Under the pieces are notes generated by a model, which ran no database searches, was not told the origin of the DNA, and saw only the letters and a list, made by a program, of their open reading frames with translations. This document shows positions 43,622 through 52,414 of a stretch of DNA of 64,000 nucleotides, in pieces. The position numbers were made by a program, and so were the translations under genes. Source of the DNA: Halorubrum salinum (lineage in GTDB: Archaea > Halobacteriota > Halobacteria > Halobacteriales > Haloferacaceae); NCBI RefSeq assembly GCF_024494575.1, contig NZ_JANHDO010000004.1:124001-188000 (forward strand), given 5' to 3'. Position 1 is the first letter of the stretch. Every line of letters starts with the position of its first letter.

Positions 43622-44719
43622 TCAGAACCCGCCGACGGCCATGACGAACAGCGCGGCGGCGATGACCGCGAACAGACCGCCCACGCCGGTCTTGATAGTG
43701 GAGGTGTCGAGCGCCGTCGAGACGTACGGCGCGATCTGCCCGCCGAGCGTGGTCGCCGGGACGGTCCAGACGACCATGTTCCACGGCGTCGACGCCAGAT
43801 TCATCGTGTGGCCGCCGACCAGTCCGCCGCCGAACACGTGCACGAGGGACGCGAGCACGGCCGTCGTCGCGACGACGATGTGGTTCGTCCCGATCGCCAC
43901 GCGGACGGGGACCTTCGTGCGGAGCATCGAGATGATCCCGAGTTCGCCGATCCCGAAGCCGGCGAGTCCCTGGAACACGCCGCCGATGCTGTAGTTGGCG
44001 AACCGTTCGAGGTAGCCGCCGCGCGAGTAGACGTAGTCGTCGCCGTCGCGGTCGACCCGCGTGACTGTTCCGGTGTCGTCGGTGTCGACGCCCGCGGGGC
44101 CGAGCTTGTTCGCGTCATCGGGAAGATCGCGGGGCGTGCCGCCGTCGGTGGCGGTCGCGTCCGCAGCGCCGCTCCCGCCCCCACCGCCGCCCGGTTCGCC
44201 GTGGGCGAGGTCGATCTTGAACAGCAGGTACGAGGCCGCGAGCAGCGCGACCGCCAGCAGCGCGTGGAAGACCGCCTCGGGAACGACGAAGGAGAGCAGC
44301 GCACCTCCGATGACAAAGGGGACCCCGCCGAGCACGAGCGACAGCGAGAGCCGCCGGTCGACGAGGCCGTACTGGATGAACGCGAGCGCGGAACTCGACA
44401 GGCCGAACGACTCGCTGATGAGCCCGATCTTCACCAGCGTCTCCGGCTCAAGCGGGTACGCGACGAGCGGGAAGACGAAGATGAGAAACGGGACGAACAG
44501 CGCGGACCCGCTGATCCCGACCGTGTTCACGATCGTTGCACCGGTGACGAACGCGACGAACAGCCACCAGTACTCGGTCCAGTAGCCGACGCCCGCGTCC
44601 GCCGGGATCGGCGCGAAGGCGTACACACCGACGACGAACGCCACGGGAGCGAGGAACACGAGCAGATGCTGATACTGGAGGAACGTCCGCTGAACCGTGC
44701 TCGATAGAGACGTACTCAT
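43622..44719 (-). CDS. TauE/SafE (TSUP) family permease
   Basis: A 365-residue membrane protein of the sulfite exporter TauE/SafE (DUF81) family. About eight hydrophobic segments are present, for example LLVFLAPVAFVVGVYAF, WWLFVAFVTGATIVNTVGISGSALFVPFLIFVFPLV (first repeat) and GLAGFGIGELGIISMLRTKVPVRVAIGTNHIVVATTAV (second repeat). The two conserved G-x-G-E/GISGSA-type loops mark the family. Between the halves (about 170-215) is a hydrophilic Gly-rich loop. Such permeases move sulfite, sulfonates or organic anions out of the cell; the substrate here is unknown. Transcribed toward the origin. Confidence 0.88.
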   Translation of the reverse strand: MSTSLSSTVQRTFLQYQHLLVFLAPVAFVVGVYAFAPIPADAGVGYWTEYWWLFVAFVTGATIVNTVGISGSALFVPFLIFVFPLVAYPLEPETLVKIGLISESFGLSSSALAFIQYGLVDRRLSLSLVLGGVPFVIGGALLSFVVPEAVFHALLAVALLAASYLLFKIDLAHGEPGGGGGGSGAADATATDGGTPRDLPDDANKLGPAGVDTDDTGTVTRVDRDGDDYVYSRGGYLERFANYSIGGVFQGLAGFGIGELGIISMLRTKVPVRVAIGTNHIVVATTAVLASLVHVFGGGLVGGHTMNLASTPWNMVVWTVPATTLGGQIAPYVSTALDTSTIKTGVGGLFAVIAAALFVMAVGGF

Positions 44720-44951
44720 GAGCGCGTGCGGCCTCGTTATCGAGCGTGGATAAATGCGTGTTCATCCCCGCTAATTCGGATAGACGATCATCGACGTTTT
44801 CGACGGCAGACAGACGATCCGACCCCAACCGTCTTTCCGCCCGGCGGTGAAGCCGCGGTATGTTCGGAGACATGAGAAACTCGACGCAGTCGGGTTGCTA
44901 TGTGGCTATAGACCTGGTTCAGACGCGGATCGACTCGATATAGGAGCGTCC

Positions 44952-45731
44952 CTATCCGTCAACAACTGCCTCGTCGGTATCGTCCGGCTCTGTACCATCG
45001 TCAGTGTCCGTTTTGTCGGCCAGTTCGTCCAGTCGCTTTTCGGCCCGATCGCGATCTTCCGGGTAGCCCACGTCGATCCGCCAGCCGTCTAGCTTGATCG
45101 CGTCGATGGTGCGGCCCGATTGGATGAGGAGATCGATCGCGTCGGGGAGTTCGTACTCGCCGCGGTCGGAGGGCTGCACGAGGTGACACGCGTGGAAGAT
45201 CGCGGGCGTAAAGGTGTAGAAGCCGGTCATTACGAGGCTGCTCGGCGGGTCGTCGGGTTTCTCGACGACTTCGACGACCTCGCCGTACTCGTTGGTGTCC
45301 AAGACGCCGTAGCGGGAGGCCTCCTCGTAGGGCACCTCCTCGACGAGGAACGCGGCGTCGGCGCGGTCCTCCTGCTGGCGGTTGGTCACGTCGGGAAGGT
45401 TACCGCGGAACACGTTGTCGCCGAGCATGAGCATGAAGTCGCCGTCGACGTGCGGCTCCGCCTGAAGGATGGCGTGGGCCAAGCCGAGCTGCTCGCGCTG
45501 GTGGGTGTAGGTGATGGGGACGTCGCGGTAGGCGTCGCCGTAGCGGTCGATGATCTGTTCAGCCTTGTAGCCGACGACGACGACCAGCTCGGTCGCGCCC
45601 GCGTCGATCAGGTTGTCGAAGACGTCCTCGACCAGCGGCGTGCCGTTGACCTCGACGAGGACTTTGGGCTTGTCGTCGGTGAGCGGACGGAGGCGCGTGC
45701 CCTTGCCCGCGGCGAGTACGACTGCTTGCAT
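44952..45731 (-). CDS. aglF: Glucose-1-phosphate nucleotidyltransferase, AglF-like
   Basis: A 259-residue sugar-1-phosphate nucleotidyltransferase. It starts MQAVVLAAGKGTRLRPLTDDKPKVLVEVNGTPL (signature GxGTRLRPLT...KP), then LGLAHAILQAE, FMLMLGDNVFRGNL, VVEKPDDPPSSLVMTGFYTFTPAIFHACHLVQPSDRGEYELPDAIDLLIQSG and WRIDVGYPEDRDRAEKRL. The sequence is very close, from memory, to AglF of Haloferax, a UTP-glucose-1-phosphate uridylyltransferase in N-glycosylation. The ATG at 45731 is where the family starts; the longer frame reaches 45785. It is divergent from the ABC exporter gene, with 111 bp between them. Confidence 0.9.
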   Translation of the reverse strand: MQAVVLAAGKGTRLRPLTDDKPKVLVEVNGTPLVEDVFDNLIDAGATELVVVVGYKAEQIIDRYGDAYRDVPITYTHQREQLGLAHAILQAEPHVDGDFMLMLGDNVFRGNLPDVTNRQQEDRADAAFLVEEVPYEEASRYGVLDTNEYGEVVEVVEKPDDPPSSLVMTGFYTFTPAIFHACHLVQPSDRGEYELPDAIDLLIQSGRTIDAIKLDGWRIDVGYPEDRDRAEKRLDELADKTDTDDGTEPDDTDEAVVDG

Positions 45732-45842
45732 GGCTTGTGGATGTCGAGGTGGCGGGAAATACTTTGTGAGCGCGTCTTCGGGCACCTCGCTCCGCCAAAC
45801 AGCAATCTTATCAAGCGAGCACGGGAAGCATCGCGCACTCGA

Positions 45843-47639
45843 ATGACGGACGCCAGCGAGAACATCACGTGGAGAGAGAAACTGACGGCGTTACGTCGAG
45901 TCGCGCAGTTCCGCCCGAAGATCACGGCCGTGATCGTGGTTCTCGGCGGCGCCACCGCGTTTTTGGAGGGCGTCGGACTCAGCTTCATCTGGCCCATTCT
46001 GGAGGTCGCACAGGCCGAGGAACCGATCACGCAGGCCGGCGGCTTGCTCGGTGTCTTCCTGGAAGTATACCAGTTCATCGGGATTCCGTTTCAGTTGGAG
46101 TATCTGATTATTGGCGTCGGGCTGGCGATGACGGCGCGGTTCACGTTCTCATTTCTTGTGACGTGGCTGCGATCGATTCTCCAGAAAACCTACGAGGAGT
46201 TGCTTCGGACGGAGGCGTTCGACTCGGCGCTCGACGCGAAGGTGAGCTACTTCGACCAAGAGGGCTCGGACGACATCTTGAACGCGATCATCACAGAGAC
46301 ACGGTACTCCGGTCGCGTGATCCGCTTCGCGGTCCAGTCGATAGAGACGACGTTTCTCGCCTTGGTCTACCTCTCGGTGATGTTCTACATCGCGCCGCGG
46401 ATGGCGCTCGGCGCGCTGGCGCTGCTCGGGGGAATCACGTACCTGCTGCGTGAAGTGATCGAGCCCGCGTACACGGTTGGATCTCGCGTCGCGACATCGA
46501 ACGAGCGTGTGCAAGAGGCGGTACAGGCCGGGACACAGGGCATTCGCGACGTGAAGCTGTTCGGTCTCTCTGGCGAGGTGTTCGACGTGTTCGACGAGTG
46601 GATCGGGAAGTACCGCGAGTCGTCGATCGATCTCGATCGGAACAAGGCGGCCATCCAGAACTTCTACGACCTCGCGGCGGCGTTGACACTGTTCGCGCTT
46701 ATCTACGTCGGCTTCACGTACAGCGGGCTGGCGCTCGGCGCGCTCGGCATCTTCTTCCTCGCGATGTTCCGGCTCGCCCCGCTGGTGAGCCGCCTGAACA
46801 GCAACTTCTACAACATGGAGGGCAACCTCTCGCACCTCATTCGGACGCAGGCGTTCGTGGAGGAACTCGACGGTCGCCGAGAGTCTGACGGCGATGCCGA
46901 CCCCGACCGCGTGTCAGAGATCGAGTTCGACGACGTTCGGTTCTCCTACACCGACGACGAGCAGGTGTTAGACGGGATCTCCTTCTCCGTCGAGCGCGGC
47001 GAGTTCGTCGCGTTCGTCGGACAGTCGGGTGCCGGGAAGTCGACGATCGTTTCGCTTCTGGCGCGGTTTTACGACCCGGACGAGGGCGATATCACCGCAG
47101 ACGGGCGGTCAATCGACGAGTTCGATTCACGGGCCTGGCGTGACCGCATCGCGGTGGTGCGCCAGCAGCCGTTCATTTTCAACGACACGCTGGAGGGGAA
47201 CGTGACGGTCGGAAATCGGGATGCGTCGCGTGAGGAGGTTGAGGACGTCTGTGCGATCGCGAAGGTCGACGAGTTCGTCGACGACCTGCCGAAAGGGTAC
47301 GACTCGGAGTTAGGCGACGACGGTGTACGGCTGTCCGGTGGACAGCGACAGCGCGTGGCGCTTGCGCGGGCGTTGTTGACCGACGCCGACTTCTTGGTGT
47401 TGGACGAGGCGACAAGCGATCTTGACTCCAGTCTGGAAAAAGAGGTACAGGCGTCGATCGAGGCGATGGACCGTGAGTACGGGATGATCGCGATCGCGCA
47501 CCGGCTATCGACGGTACAGAACGCAGATCAGATTCACACGGTCGAACAGGGTCAGATTGTTGAGTCGGGAACGCACGAAGAACTCCTCTCTGATGAGGGA
47601 GAATACGCGGATCTCTACTCGATTCAATCGAGTGCATAG
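45843..47639 (+). CDS. ABC exporter (half-transporter; PglK/MsbA-type)
   Basis: A 598-residue ABC transporter with an N-terminal six-helix membrane domain (for example TAVIVVLGGATAFLEGVGLSFIW and ALTLFALIYVGFTYSGLALGALG) and a C-terminal ATPase: Walker A GQSGAGKST, Q loop VVRQQPFIFN, signature LSGGQRQR, Walker B LVLDEATSDLD and H loop AIAHRLST. As a homodimer it would export a lipid-linked substrate. Its place between AglF-like and Rml genes suggests a flippase for glycan-charged lipids, as PglK is in bacteria; Haloferax uses a different type (Agl15). An AATCTTATC element ~30 nt upstream marks the promoter. The 5' extension of the frame to 45120 is antisense to aglF. Confidence 0.9.
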   Translation: MTDASENITWREKLTALRRVAQFRPKITAVIVVLGGATAFLEGVGLSFIWPILEVAQAEEPITQAGGLLGVFLEVYQFIGIPFQLEYLIIGVGLAMTARFTFSFLVTWLRSILQKTYEELLRTEAFDSALDAKVSYFDQEGSDDILNAIITETRYSGRVIRFAVQSIETTFLALVYLSVMFYIAPRMALGALALLGGITYLLREVIEPAYTVGSRVATSNERVQEAVQAGTQGIRDVKLFGLSGEVFDVFDEWIGKYRESSIDLDRNKAAIQNFYDLAAALTLFALIYVGFTYSGLALGALGIFFLAMFRLAPLVSRLNSNFYNMEGNLSHLIRTQAFVEELDGRRESDGDADPDRVSEIEFDDVRFSYTDDEQVLDGISFSVERGEFVAFVGQSGAGKSTIVSLLARFYDPDEGDITADGRSIDEFDSRAWRDRIAVVRQQPFIFNDTLEGNVTVGNRDASREEVEDVCAIAKVDEFVDDLPKGYDSELGDDGVRLSGGQRQRVALARALLTDADFLVLDEATSDLDSSLEKEVQASIEAMDREYGMIAIAHRLSTVQNADQIHTVEQGQIVESGTHEELLSDEGEYADLYSIQSSA

Positions 47640-47698
47640 CCCGATTCGAGAGCCTCTTTTATATTAGAGATCTCAGTATAAATCGTCTCGATAGTTGG

Positions 47699-48628
47699 TT
47701 ATTCGTCAGAGAGGTAGTATTCGATCGTTTTCGTGAGTCCGTCCTCGAAAGTGTATTCGGGTTCCCATCCGAGTGCTTCGATTTTTGCAGTATCAAGCGC
47801 GTATCGCTGGTCGTGACCGGCGCGATCATCGACGAACTCAATTAGATCGTTGTCTGCTCCAACAGCCTCCAAGATCGCTTCGGTGATCTCGAGGTTCGTC
47901 TTCTCGGCATGACTTCCGATGTTGTATATCTCGCCAACTGCGCCCTCTCGAAGTACTAGATCGAGTGCGCGACAGTTGTCTTCGACATAGATCCACTCAC
48001 GGACGTTTGATCCGTCTCCATAGACGGGGAGCGTTTCGCCCGCGGCAGCGTTCTGGATGAACTTCGGAATGAGCTTTTCCGAATGTTGTCGCGGACCGAA
48101 GTTGTTGCTCGTGCGTGTGATGAGCACCGGAAGGTCGTGAGTCGTGTGATAGCTCTGAGCGAGCAGATCTGCGCTCGCTTTAGTCGCAGCGTATGGGTTC
48201 CGTGGGGTGAGATTGTCGTCTTCAGAGAACGTTCCGTCGAGAATCTGTCCGTACACCTCGTCGGTCGAGATCTGCACGAATCGATCGACGCCTGCTTCGT
48301 TGGCTGCGTCGAGAAGCGTCTGCGTTCCCTGCACGTTCGTCGTAACGAACGGTTTCGCTCCCTCGATCGAGCGATCCACGTGTGACTCCGCAGCGAAATT
48401 GACCACTACATCGGCATCAGACACGAGATCGTCGACGAGTTCGCGATCACGGATGTCCCCCTCCACGAACTCGTGTCTCGGATCATCGAGTGTGTCGCCA
48501 AGATTGTCCTTAGATCCCGCGTACGTCAGGGCGTCGAGGGTGACAACTTGATCATCGTGCGTGTCGAGTAAGTGGCGAACGAAGTTCGATCCGATAAATC
48601 CGGCACCGCCAGTGACGAGAATTCGCAT
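47699..48628 (-). CDS. rmlB: dTDP-glucose 4,6-dehydratase (RmlB/Agl12-like)
   Basis: A 309-residue extended SDR. VTGGAGFIGSNFVRHLL binds NAD, VVNFAAESHVDRSI and QISTDEVYGQI are the family hallmarks, and PYAATKASADLL gives the catalytic Tyr-x3-Lys. FGPRQHSEKLIPKFIQNA and VREWIYVEDNCRALDLVL complete the set. It converts dTDP-glucose to dTDP-4-keto-6-deoxyglucose, the branch point for rhamnose and for the aminodeoxy sugar made from the FdtA/FdtB pair further on. Divergent from rmlD with 52 bp between the starts. It is the AT-leaning edge of the island. The ATG at 48628 is fixed by the nucleotide-binding fold. Confidence 0.95.
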   Translation of the reverse strand: MRILVTGGAGFIGSNFVRHLLDTHDDQVVTLDALTYAGSKDNLGDTLDDPRHEFVEGDIRDRELVDDLVSDADVVVNFAAESHVDRSIEGAKPFVTTNVQGTQTLLDAANEAGVDRFVQISTDEVYGQILDGTFSEDDNLTPRNPYAATKASADLLAQSYHTTHDLPVLITRTSNNFGPRQHSEKLIPKFIQNAAAGETLPVYGDGSNVREWIYVEDNCRALDLVLREGAVGEIYNIGSHAEKTNLEITEAILEAVGADNDLIEFVDDRAGHDQRYALDTAKIEALGWEPEYTFEDGLTKTIEYYLSDE

Positions 48629-48680
48629 GTCGCGGCTTTCTTCGCGGGACTTAATTAGATTACTGTCGGAGCATTCGATC

Positions 48681-49583
48681 ATGCGTCTCCTCGTCGTCGG
48701 GGCCAACGGCCTCCTCGGAAGTAACGTCGTACACGCCGGGAGGCGTCGTGGGTGGTCACTCTGTGGAACGTATCACTCTACTCGCCCAGATTTTGAGATA
48801 CCGCTGAGCGCTCTCGACCTTCGCTCACCAGAGCGGTTTTCCGATATTCTCGCGGAGTACGAACCGGACGCAGTCATCAACTGTGCTGCAATGACTGACG
48901 TCGATGGGTGTGACTCTAATCCGGAACTTGCACACGCACTCAATTCTGAGGGGCCACAAAGACTAGCTCTCGACTGTCGCAATCGGGATATCGAATTTGT
49001 CCATGTTTCGACCGATTACGTCTTCGACGGGACGAAGCGAGACCCCTATTGTGAGTCCGATCGTCCGAACCCACAGCAAGTGTACGGCGAGTCGAAGTTG
49101 GCCGGTGAAGAATCGGTGATGGCTACAATGTCGTCGGCACTGGTGGTCCGGCTCGCGTTCGTCTGGGGGGTTCACCGAAGTGAGGAGACAATCACCGGAT
49201 TTCCGGCGTGGATTCGCGATAAACTCCAGGAGGACGTTCCTGTCCCGGTGTTCTCCGACCAGTGGGTTACACCAACGCGTGCCGGCCACGCCGCCGAAGC
49301 GATACTGGATCTGTTGGCGGCAGATCACACGGGGATCACACACGTCGCGTCGTCCTCGTGTATCACTCCCTACGAGTTCGGCCGACGGATCGCGGAGCGT
49401 CTCGGCGCAAGCGAGAGCTCGCTTGTGAGTGCGTCGACCGAGTCAGTCGAGCGTGCAGCGGCCCGGCCAGCGTACAGTTGTCTCGATGTTCAGAAAGTGG
49501 AGTCGTTGCTCGGCCGTCCACAACCGACAATCGAAGACGATCTCAACACCGTCGATTTCGGTTCTTCCGCAGATCAGATCTGA
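48681..49583 (+). CDS. rmlD: dTDP-4-dehydrorhamnose reductase (RmlD/Agl14-like)
   Basis: A 300-residue extended SDR: MRLLVVGANGLLGSNVV binds NADPH, NCAAMTDVDGCDSNPELAHALNSEGPQRLA and FVHVSTDYVFDGTKRDPYCESD are RmlD signatures, and QQVYGESKLAGEE contains the Tyr-x3-Lys. VRLAFVWGVHRSEETITGFPAWI and QWVTPTRAGHAAEAIL follow. It performs the last reduction to dTDP-L-rhamnose. The ATG at 48681 is the family start. Its 3' end overlaps by 10 bp the small zinc-ribbon gene read from the other strand. Confidence 0.94.
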   Translation: MRLLVVGANGLLGSNVVHAGRRRGWSLCGTYHSTRPDFEIPLSALDLRSPERFSDILAEYEPDAVINCAAMTDVDGCDSNPELAHALNSEGPQRLALDCRNRDIEFVHVSTDYVFDGTKRDPYCESDRPNPQQVYGESKLAGEESVMATMSSALVVRLAFVWGVHRSEETITGFPAWIRDKLQEDVPVPVFSDQWVTPTRAGHAAEAILDLLAADHTGITHVASSSCITPYEFGRRIAERLGASESSLVSASTESVERAAARPAYSCLDVQKVESLLGRPQPTIEDDLNTVDFGSSADQI

Positions 49584-49753
49584 TAGCGCTCCCGATTGTC
49601 GAGGAAGTGATCGCGAGCGTCCTCTGGAAGGTCGTCGAATCGAAGCACTGCCTGACAGCCGAGTCCGGGACACTTCATCACGCGGTTGGACTCCAGTTCG
49701 TTCGCCGCGACGACCGTACCGCAGTCGGGGCAGGTATGGGTGATAATGCGCAT
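49574..49753 (-). CDS. 59-aa zinc-ribbon protein in the rhamnose cluster
   Basis: A short gene that I translated by hand: MRIITHTCPDCGTVVAANEL, then ESNRVMKCPGLGCQAVLRFD and a helical end that finishes ...RERYQI. CPDCG and CPGLGC form a four-Cys zinc ribbon, so it is a real gene and not noise. The ATG at 49753 follows the rmlA stop (49756) by two bases, and the frame ends at TGA 49574, 10 bp into the 3' end of rmlD on the other strand. It is the last gene of rmlC-rmlA-znr. Function unknown; a role in the complex or its regulation is a guess. Confidence 0.85.
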   Translation of the reverse strand: MRIITHTCPDCGTVVAANELESNRVMKCPGLGCQAVLRFDDLPEDARDHFLDNRERYQI

Positions 49754-49755
49754 CG

Positions 49756-50829
49756 TTAGAGTTTGAGCTGTGAGTTCTCGCCGACGACGAGCCGTCGACC
49801 TTCTGGGAGTAATCCGTCCGTGCTCTCGACGTTCGCGCTTCGTCCGATCAGGCTGTCAACGATTCGCCCAGATGCAGTGATCTCTGAGTCGCCGATGACG
49901 ACGCTGTTTTCGATGTGGATATTCGAGAGAGTGACGTTCGCGCCGATCGATGAATACGGCCCGACATAGGTTCCACTTTTGACCGTAGTGTTTTCAGCGA
50001 TAGAGACGGGACCACGGACGACCGCGCCGTCTTCGATAGTTGCGGACTCAGCAAGGCCAACCCGACCGTCGGTCGTCGCGTCCTCTGCGACGGTGCCATC
50101 GGTGGTGAGATTCGTCTCTTCGAGGACGAGCCGATTCGCTTCGAGGATATCTTCTGGTTTTCCGGTGTCTTTCCACCAGCCGGTGACGACATGCGAGTCG
50201 ATCTCGTATCCATCTTCGAGAAGTGACTGGATCGCATCGGTGATCTCGAGTTCACCACGCCACGAGGGTTCGAGGTTATCGATGGCGTCGAACACGGCTG
50301 GCGAGAAGACGTACATCCCGATGAGCGCGAGGTTAGTGGGCGGATCGTCGGGCTTCTCGATGAGCTCAGTGACGTTTCCGTTCTCGTCGACGTCGGCGAT
50401 TCCGAATGCTTGGGGATCATCGACACGCTGGAGCGCGATCCCGGCGCCGTAGTCGCCAGCCTCGAAGCTCTCGACGAGGTCGGTAATTCCCGATTTAAGG
50501 ATGTTGTCACCGAGGTACATCACGAAGTCGTCGTCGCCGACGAAGTCTCGGGCGCATCCGGCCGCGTGTGCGAGTCCCAGGGGGTTCCCCTGAACGATGT
50601 AGGTGATATCGACGCCGTACTTCGAACCGTCGCCGAGGAGGTCTTGAATTTCGTCGCGGCCCTTGTGGCCCAGGATGACGCCGATTTCGGTGATTCCGGC
50701 GGCCTTGAAGTCCTCGACGGCGTACTCTAGGACGGGTTTGTTCGCCACGGGAACGAGCTGTTTCGGGCCAGTGTGCGTGATCGGGCGGAGCCGAGAGCCG
50801 GTTCCGCCCGAGAGGAGAACGCCCTTCAT
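49756..50829 (-). CDS. rmlA: Glucose-1-phosphate thymidylyltransferase, long form (RmlA/Agl11-like)
   Basis: A 357-residue nucleotidyltransferase. MKGVLLSGGTGSRLRPITHTGPKQLVPVANKPVLEYAVEDF is the catalytic opening (GGxGTRLxPxT...KQ), then GLAHAAGCARDFVGDDDFVMYLGDNIL, EKPDDPPTNLALIGMYVF and GWWKDTGKPEDILEANRLVLE. The C-terminal ~110 residues are a left-handed beta-helix (hexapeptide repeats), typical of the archaeal long RmlA type. It makes dTDP-glucose from glucose-1-phosphate and dTTP. The ATG directly abuts the stop of rmlC, so the two are cotranscribed. Confidence 0.93.
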   Translation of the reverse strand: MKGVLLSGGTGSRLRPITHTGPKQLVPVANKPVLEYAVEDFKAAGITEIGVILGHKGRDEIQDLLGDGSKYGVDITYIVQGNPLGLAHAAGCARDFVGDDDFVMYLGDNILKSGITDLVESFEAGDYGAGIALQRVDDPQAFGIADVDENGNVTELIEKPDDPPTNLALIGMYVFSPAVFDAIDNLEPSWRGELEITDAIQSLLEDGYEIDSHVVTGWWKDTGKPEDILEANRLVLEETNLTTDGTVAEDATTDGRVGLAESATIEDGAVVRGPVSIAENTTVKSGTYVGPYSSIGANVTLSNIHIENSVVIGDSEITASGRIVDSLIGRSANVESTDGLLPEGRRLVVGENSQLKL

Positions 50830-51312
50830 TTACTCGTGTGGGGGTGCTTCCCAGTCGAGCGGGATGCGGTCGGTGTCGTATGGAATGCGCTCTTCGTCCG
50901 GATCATCGTAGTCGTACAACTTCGTGGGGAAATTTATGAGCATCGCCCGCTCGTCGCCGATCGCCTTAAAACCGTGCCAACAGTCACCCGGGATGCGAAT
51001 CACCTTCTGGTCGTGCTCGCCGATGACGAACGTATTTATTTCTCCCTTTGTCGGTGAATCGTCTCGTTCGTCGTAAACTCCGACCTTGATCCGTCCAGTC
51101 GGACAGACGAAGTGATCGTTCTGCCCCTTGAGGTGTCGGTGCCACGCCCGGATCGTTCCGGGGTACGTCATCGAATAGTACGCCATCGCCGGCTTTTCGT
51201 CGTATGTATCCCAATCCTCGCGAAACACCTCTGTTAGGTGGCCGCGTTCGTCTGCGTTTACGTTTAGCTCTCGTAACTTGACGCCGCTTATTTGTGTATC
51301 AGCAGTAGACAC
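50830..51312 (-). CDS. rmlC: dTDP-4-dehydrorhamnose 3,5-epimerase-like (RmlC/Agl13-like)
   Basis: A 160-residue cupin. It has DERGHLTEVFREDW, AMAYYSMTYPGTIRAWHRHLKGQNDHFVCPTGRIKVGVYDERDDSP, KVIRIPGDCWHGFKAIGDERAMLINFPTKLYDYDDPDEER, which is the RmlC fold with its conserved His (RAWHRH). It epimerises dTDP-4-keto-6-deoxyglucose at C3 and C5. I use the GTG at 51312: a TATA stretch (ATATTAAAA, plus strand 51333-51341) lies 21-30 bp upstream. The longer frame to 51357 would cover that element. Confidence 0.9.
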   Translation of the reverse strand: MSTADTQISGVKLRELNVNADERGHLTEVFREDWDTYDEKPAMAYYSMTYPGTIRAWHRHLKGQNDHFVCPTGRIKVGVYDERDDSPTKGEINTFVIGEHDQKVIRIPGDCWHGFKAIGDERAMLINFPTKLYDYDDPDEERIPYDTDRIPLDWEAPPHE

Positions 51313-51332
51313 TACTGACCACTTGAATGGCC

Positions 51333-51341
51333 ATATTAAAA
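51333..51341 (-). promoter_or_regulatory. TATA box of the rmlC-rmlA-zinc-ribbon operon
   Basis: On the minus strand TTTTAATAT lies 21-30 nt before the GTG of rmlC, with a longer T-run upstream. It marks the junction between the GC-rich chromosome and the AT-rich island. Confidence 0.55.
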
Positions 51342-51393
51342 AAAATGTGTGAGCCACCTTGGAGAGAATAGATATGAAAATTCCAGACTAGAA

Positions 51394-52391
51394 TCAACTC
51401 AGAGCATCATACACAATTTGAGCCATATCCCGCACCGCTGACAAGGATCCCTCCGAGTACATATCATAGTAGCTATTAGACATGTTTTCAAACACAAGAC
51501 GAAATTTATTTGCAGATTCCCCATCCGAATTATATATCCTCGCTCTGTTAGATTCATATATTATTTTGTTTTGGAGAATACTATCAACAAGATCCTCATT
51601 ACAAGTATAAGAGAATTCAGTACATCCAGTTAGATACTTGTATAGCCTTGTCCACCGATCTCTTTTTTCGATATATTGATCATGGGTAGTGGAAAAACTA
51701 TCGTGAACACGATCAAAAAAGTATTATTTTTTGAACCAACCACCTGATTTTGATGCTGACGATATAATAATAATGGCTCATTTAAACCATATATTCCAGT
51801 TGATATCGCAGTGATAACTGCGATCCAATAGTCATAGTTCCAATTTTGTGGGATGGGAAGAAACTTGTCTTTTAATGACGTGTCAAACAAGATTGTTGCA
51901 CCTTGCACATAATTTCGTCGGACGAGCTGGCGTACTTTTTCGATTTGATCTTGATTATTTTCAGAGTACACAGGATTAAGTGAATCCCATAGTGTAGTAC
52001 GCCTCTCAAGTCTTTCAGATGTTACAATTGAGTTATGATAAATCAACGGTTCAGGTTGCTCCTTTATTGCTCCAACTTGTTTCTCAAGTTTTGTTGGAGC
52101 CCAAACATCATCTTGATCACATATAGCGATCACATCTCCGGAACAGTGTCTAATACAACGCTCGAAATTCTTGTTTGGTCCTATATTGTAGCTATTCTGG
52201 TGTATATTGAATAGATTTGGGAACTCATCTTCATATTTATACAAAATATCAATAGTATTATCGTTTGATTGATCGTCAAACACAATTACCTCATCTGGAG
52301 TACATGTTTGTGACAAAATACTATCTATTTGTTGGCTCAGATACGGAGAGCCATTATAAGTGCAAAGTGCAACAGATACGTTCATTGGCAT
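51394..52391 (-). pseudogene. Family 2 glycosyltransferase, frameshifted near the 3' end
   Basis: Residues 1-~220 read as a normal GT2: MNVSVALCTYNGSPYLSQQIDSILSQTCTPDEVIVFDDQSND, the DxD-type AICDQDDVWAPTKLEKQ, and YDYWIAVITA. At about 51715-51720 (A6 run; coding strand ACTTTTTTG) the frame shifts: the expected continuation, FFDRVHDSFSTTHDQYIEK, then a ~95-residue C-terminal domain ending ...MAQIVYDALS at TGA 51394-51396, is perfectly open in the next frame. As read, the product ends early at 51630. One more T would restore it. A single-base homopolymer change is either a true mutation or a sequencing artefact. Confidence 0.85.
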
Positions 52392-52414
52392 TTTTCATTC
52401 ATACACTCAGACAT

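Noticed and set aside
45120-45842. N-terminal extension of the ABC exporter frame
   Set aside because: It is antisense to the AglF-like gene and has no export or ABC features; the real start is ATG 45843 with a promoter element upstream.
51715-51720. Programmed ribosomal frameshift in the GT2 gene
   Set aside because: The T-run could slip, but no supporting structure was found, and similar breaks in neighbouring genes make mutation or error more likely. Left open as a minor alternative.
51630-52391. The GT2 frame as a complete 253-residue protein
   Set aside because: Its last ~35 residues have no homology-like pattern, while the expected C-terminal domain is intact in the next frame up to 51394.
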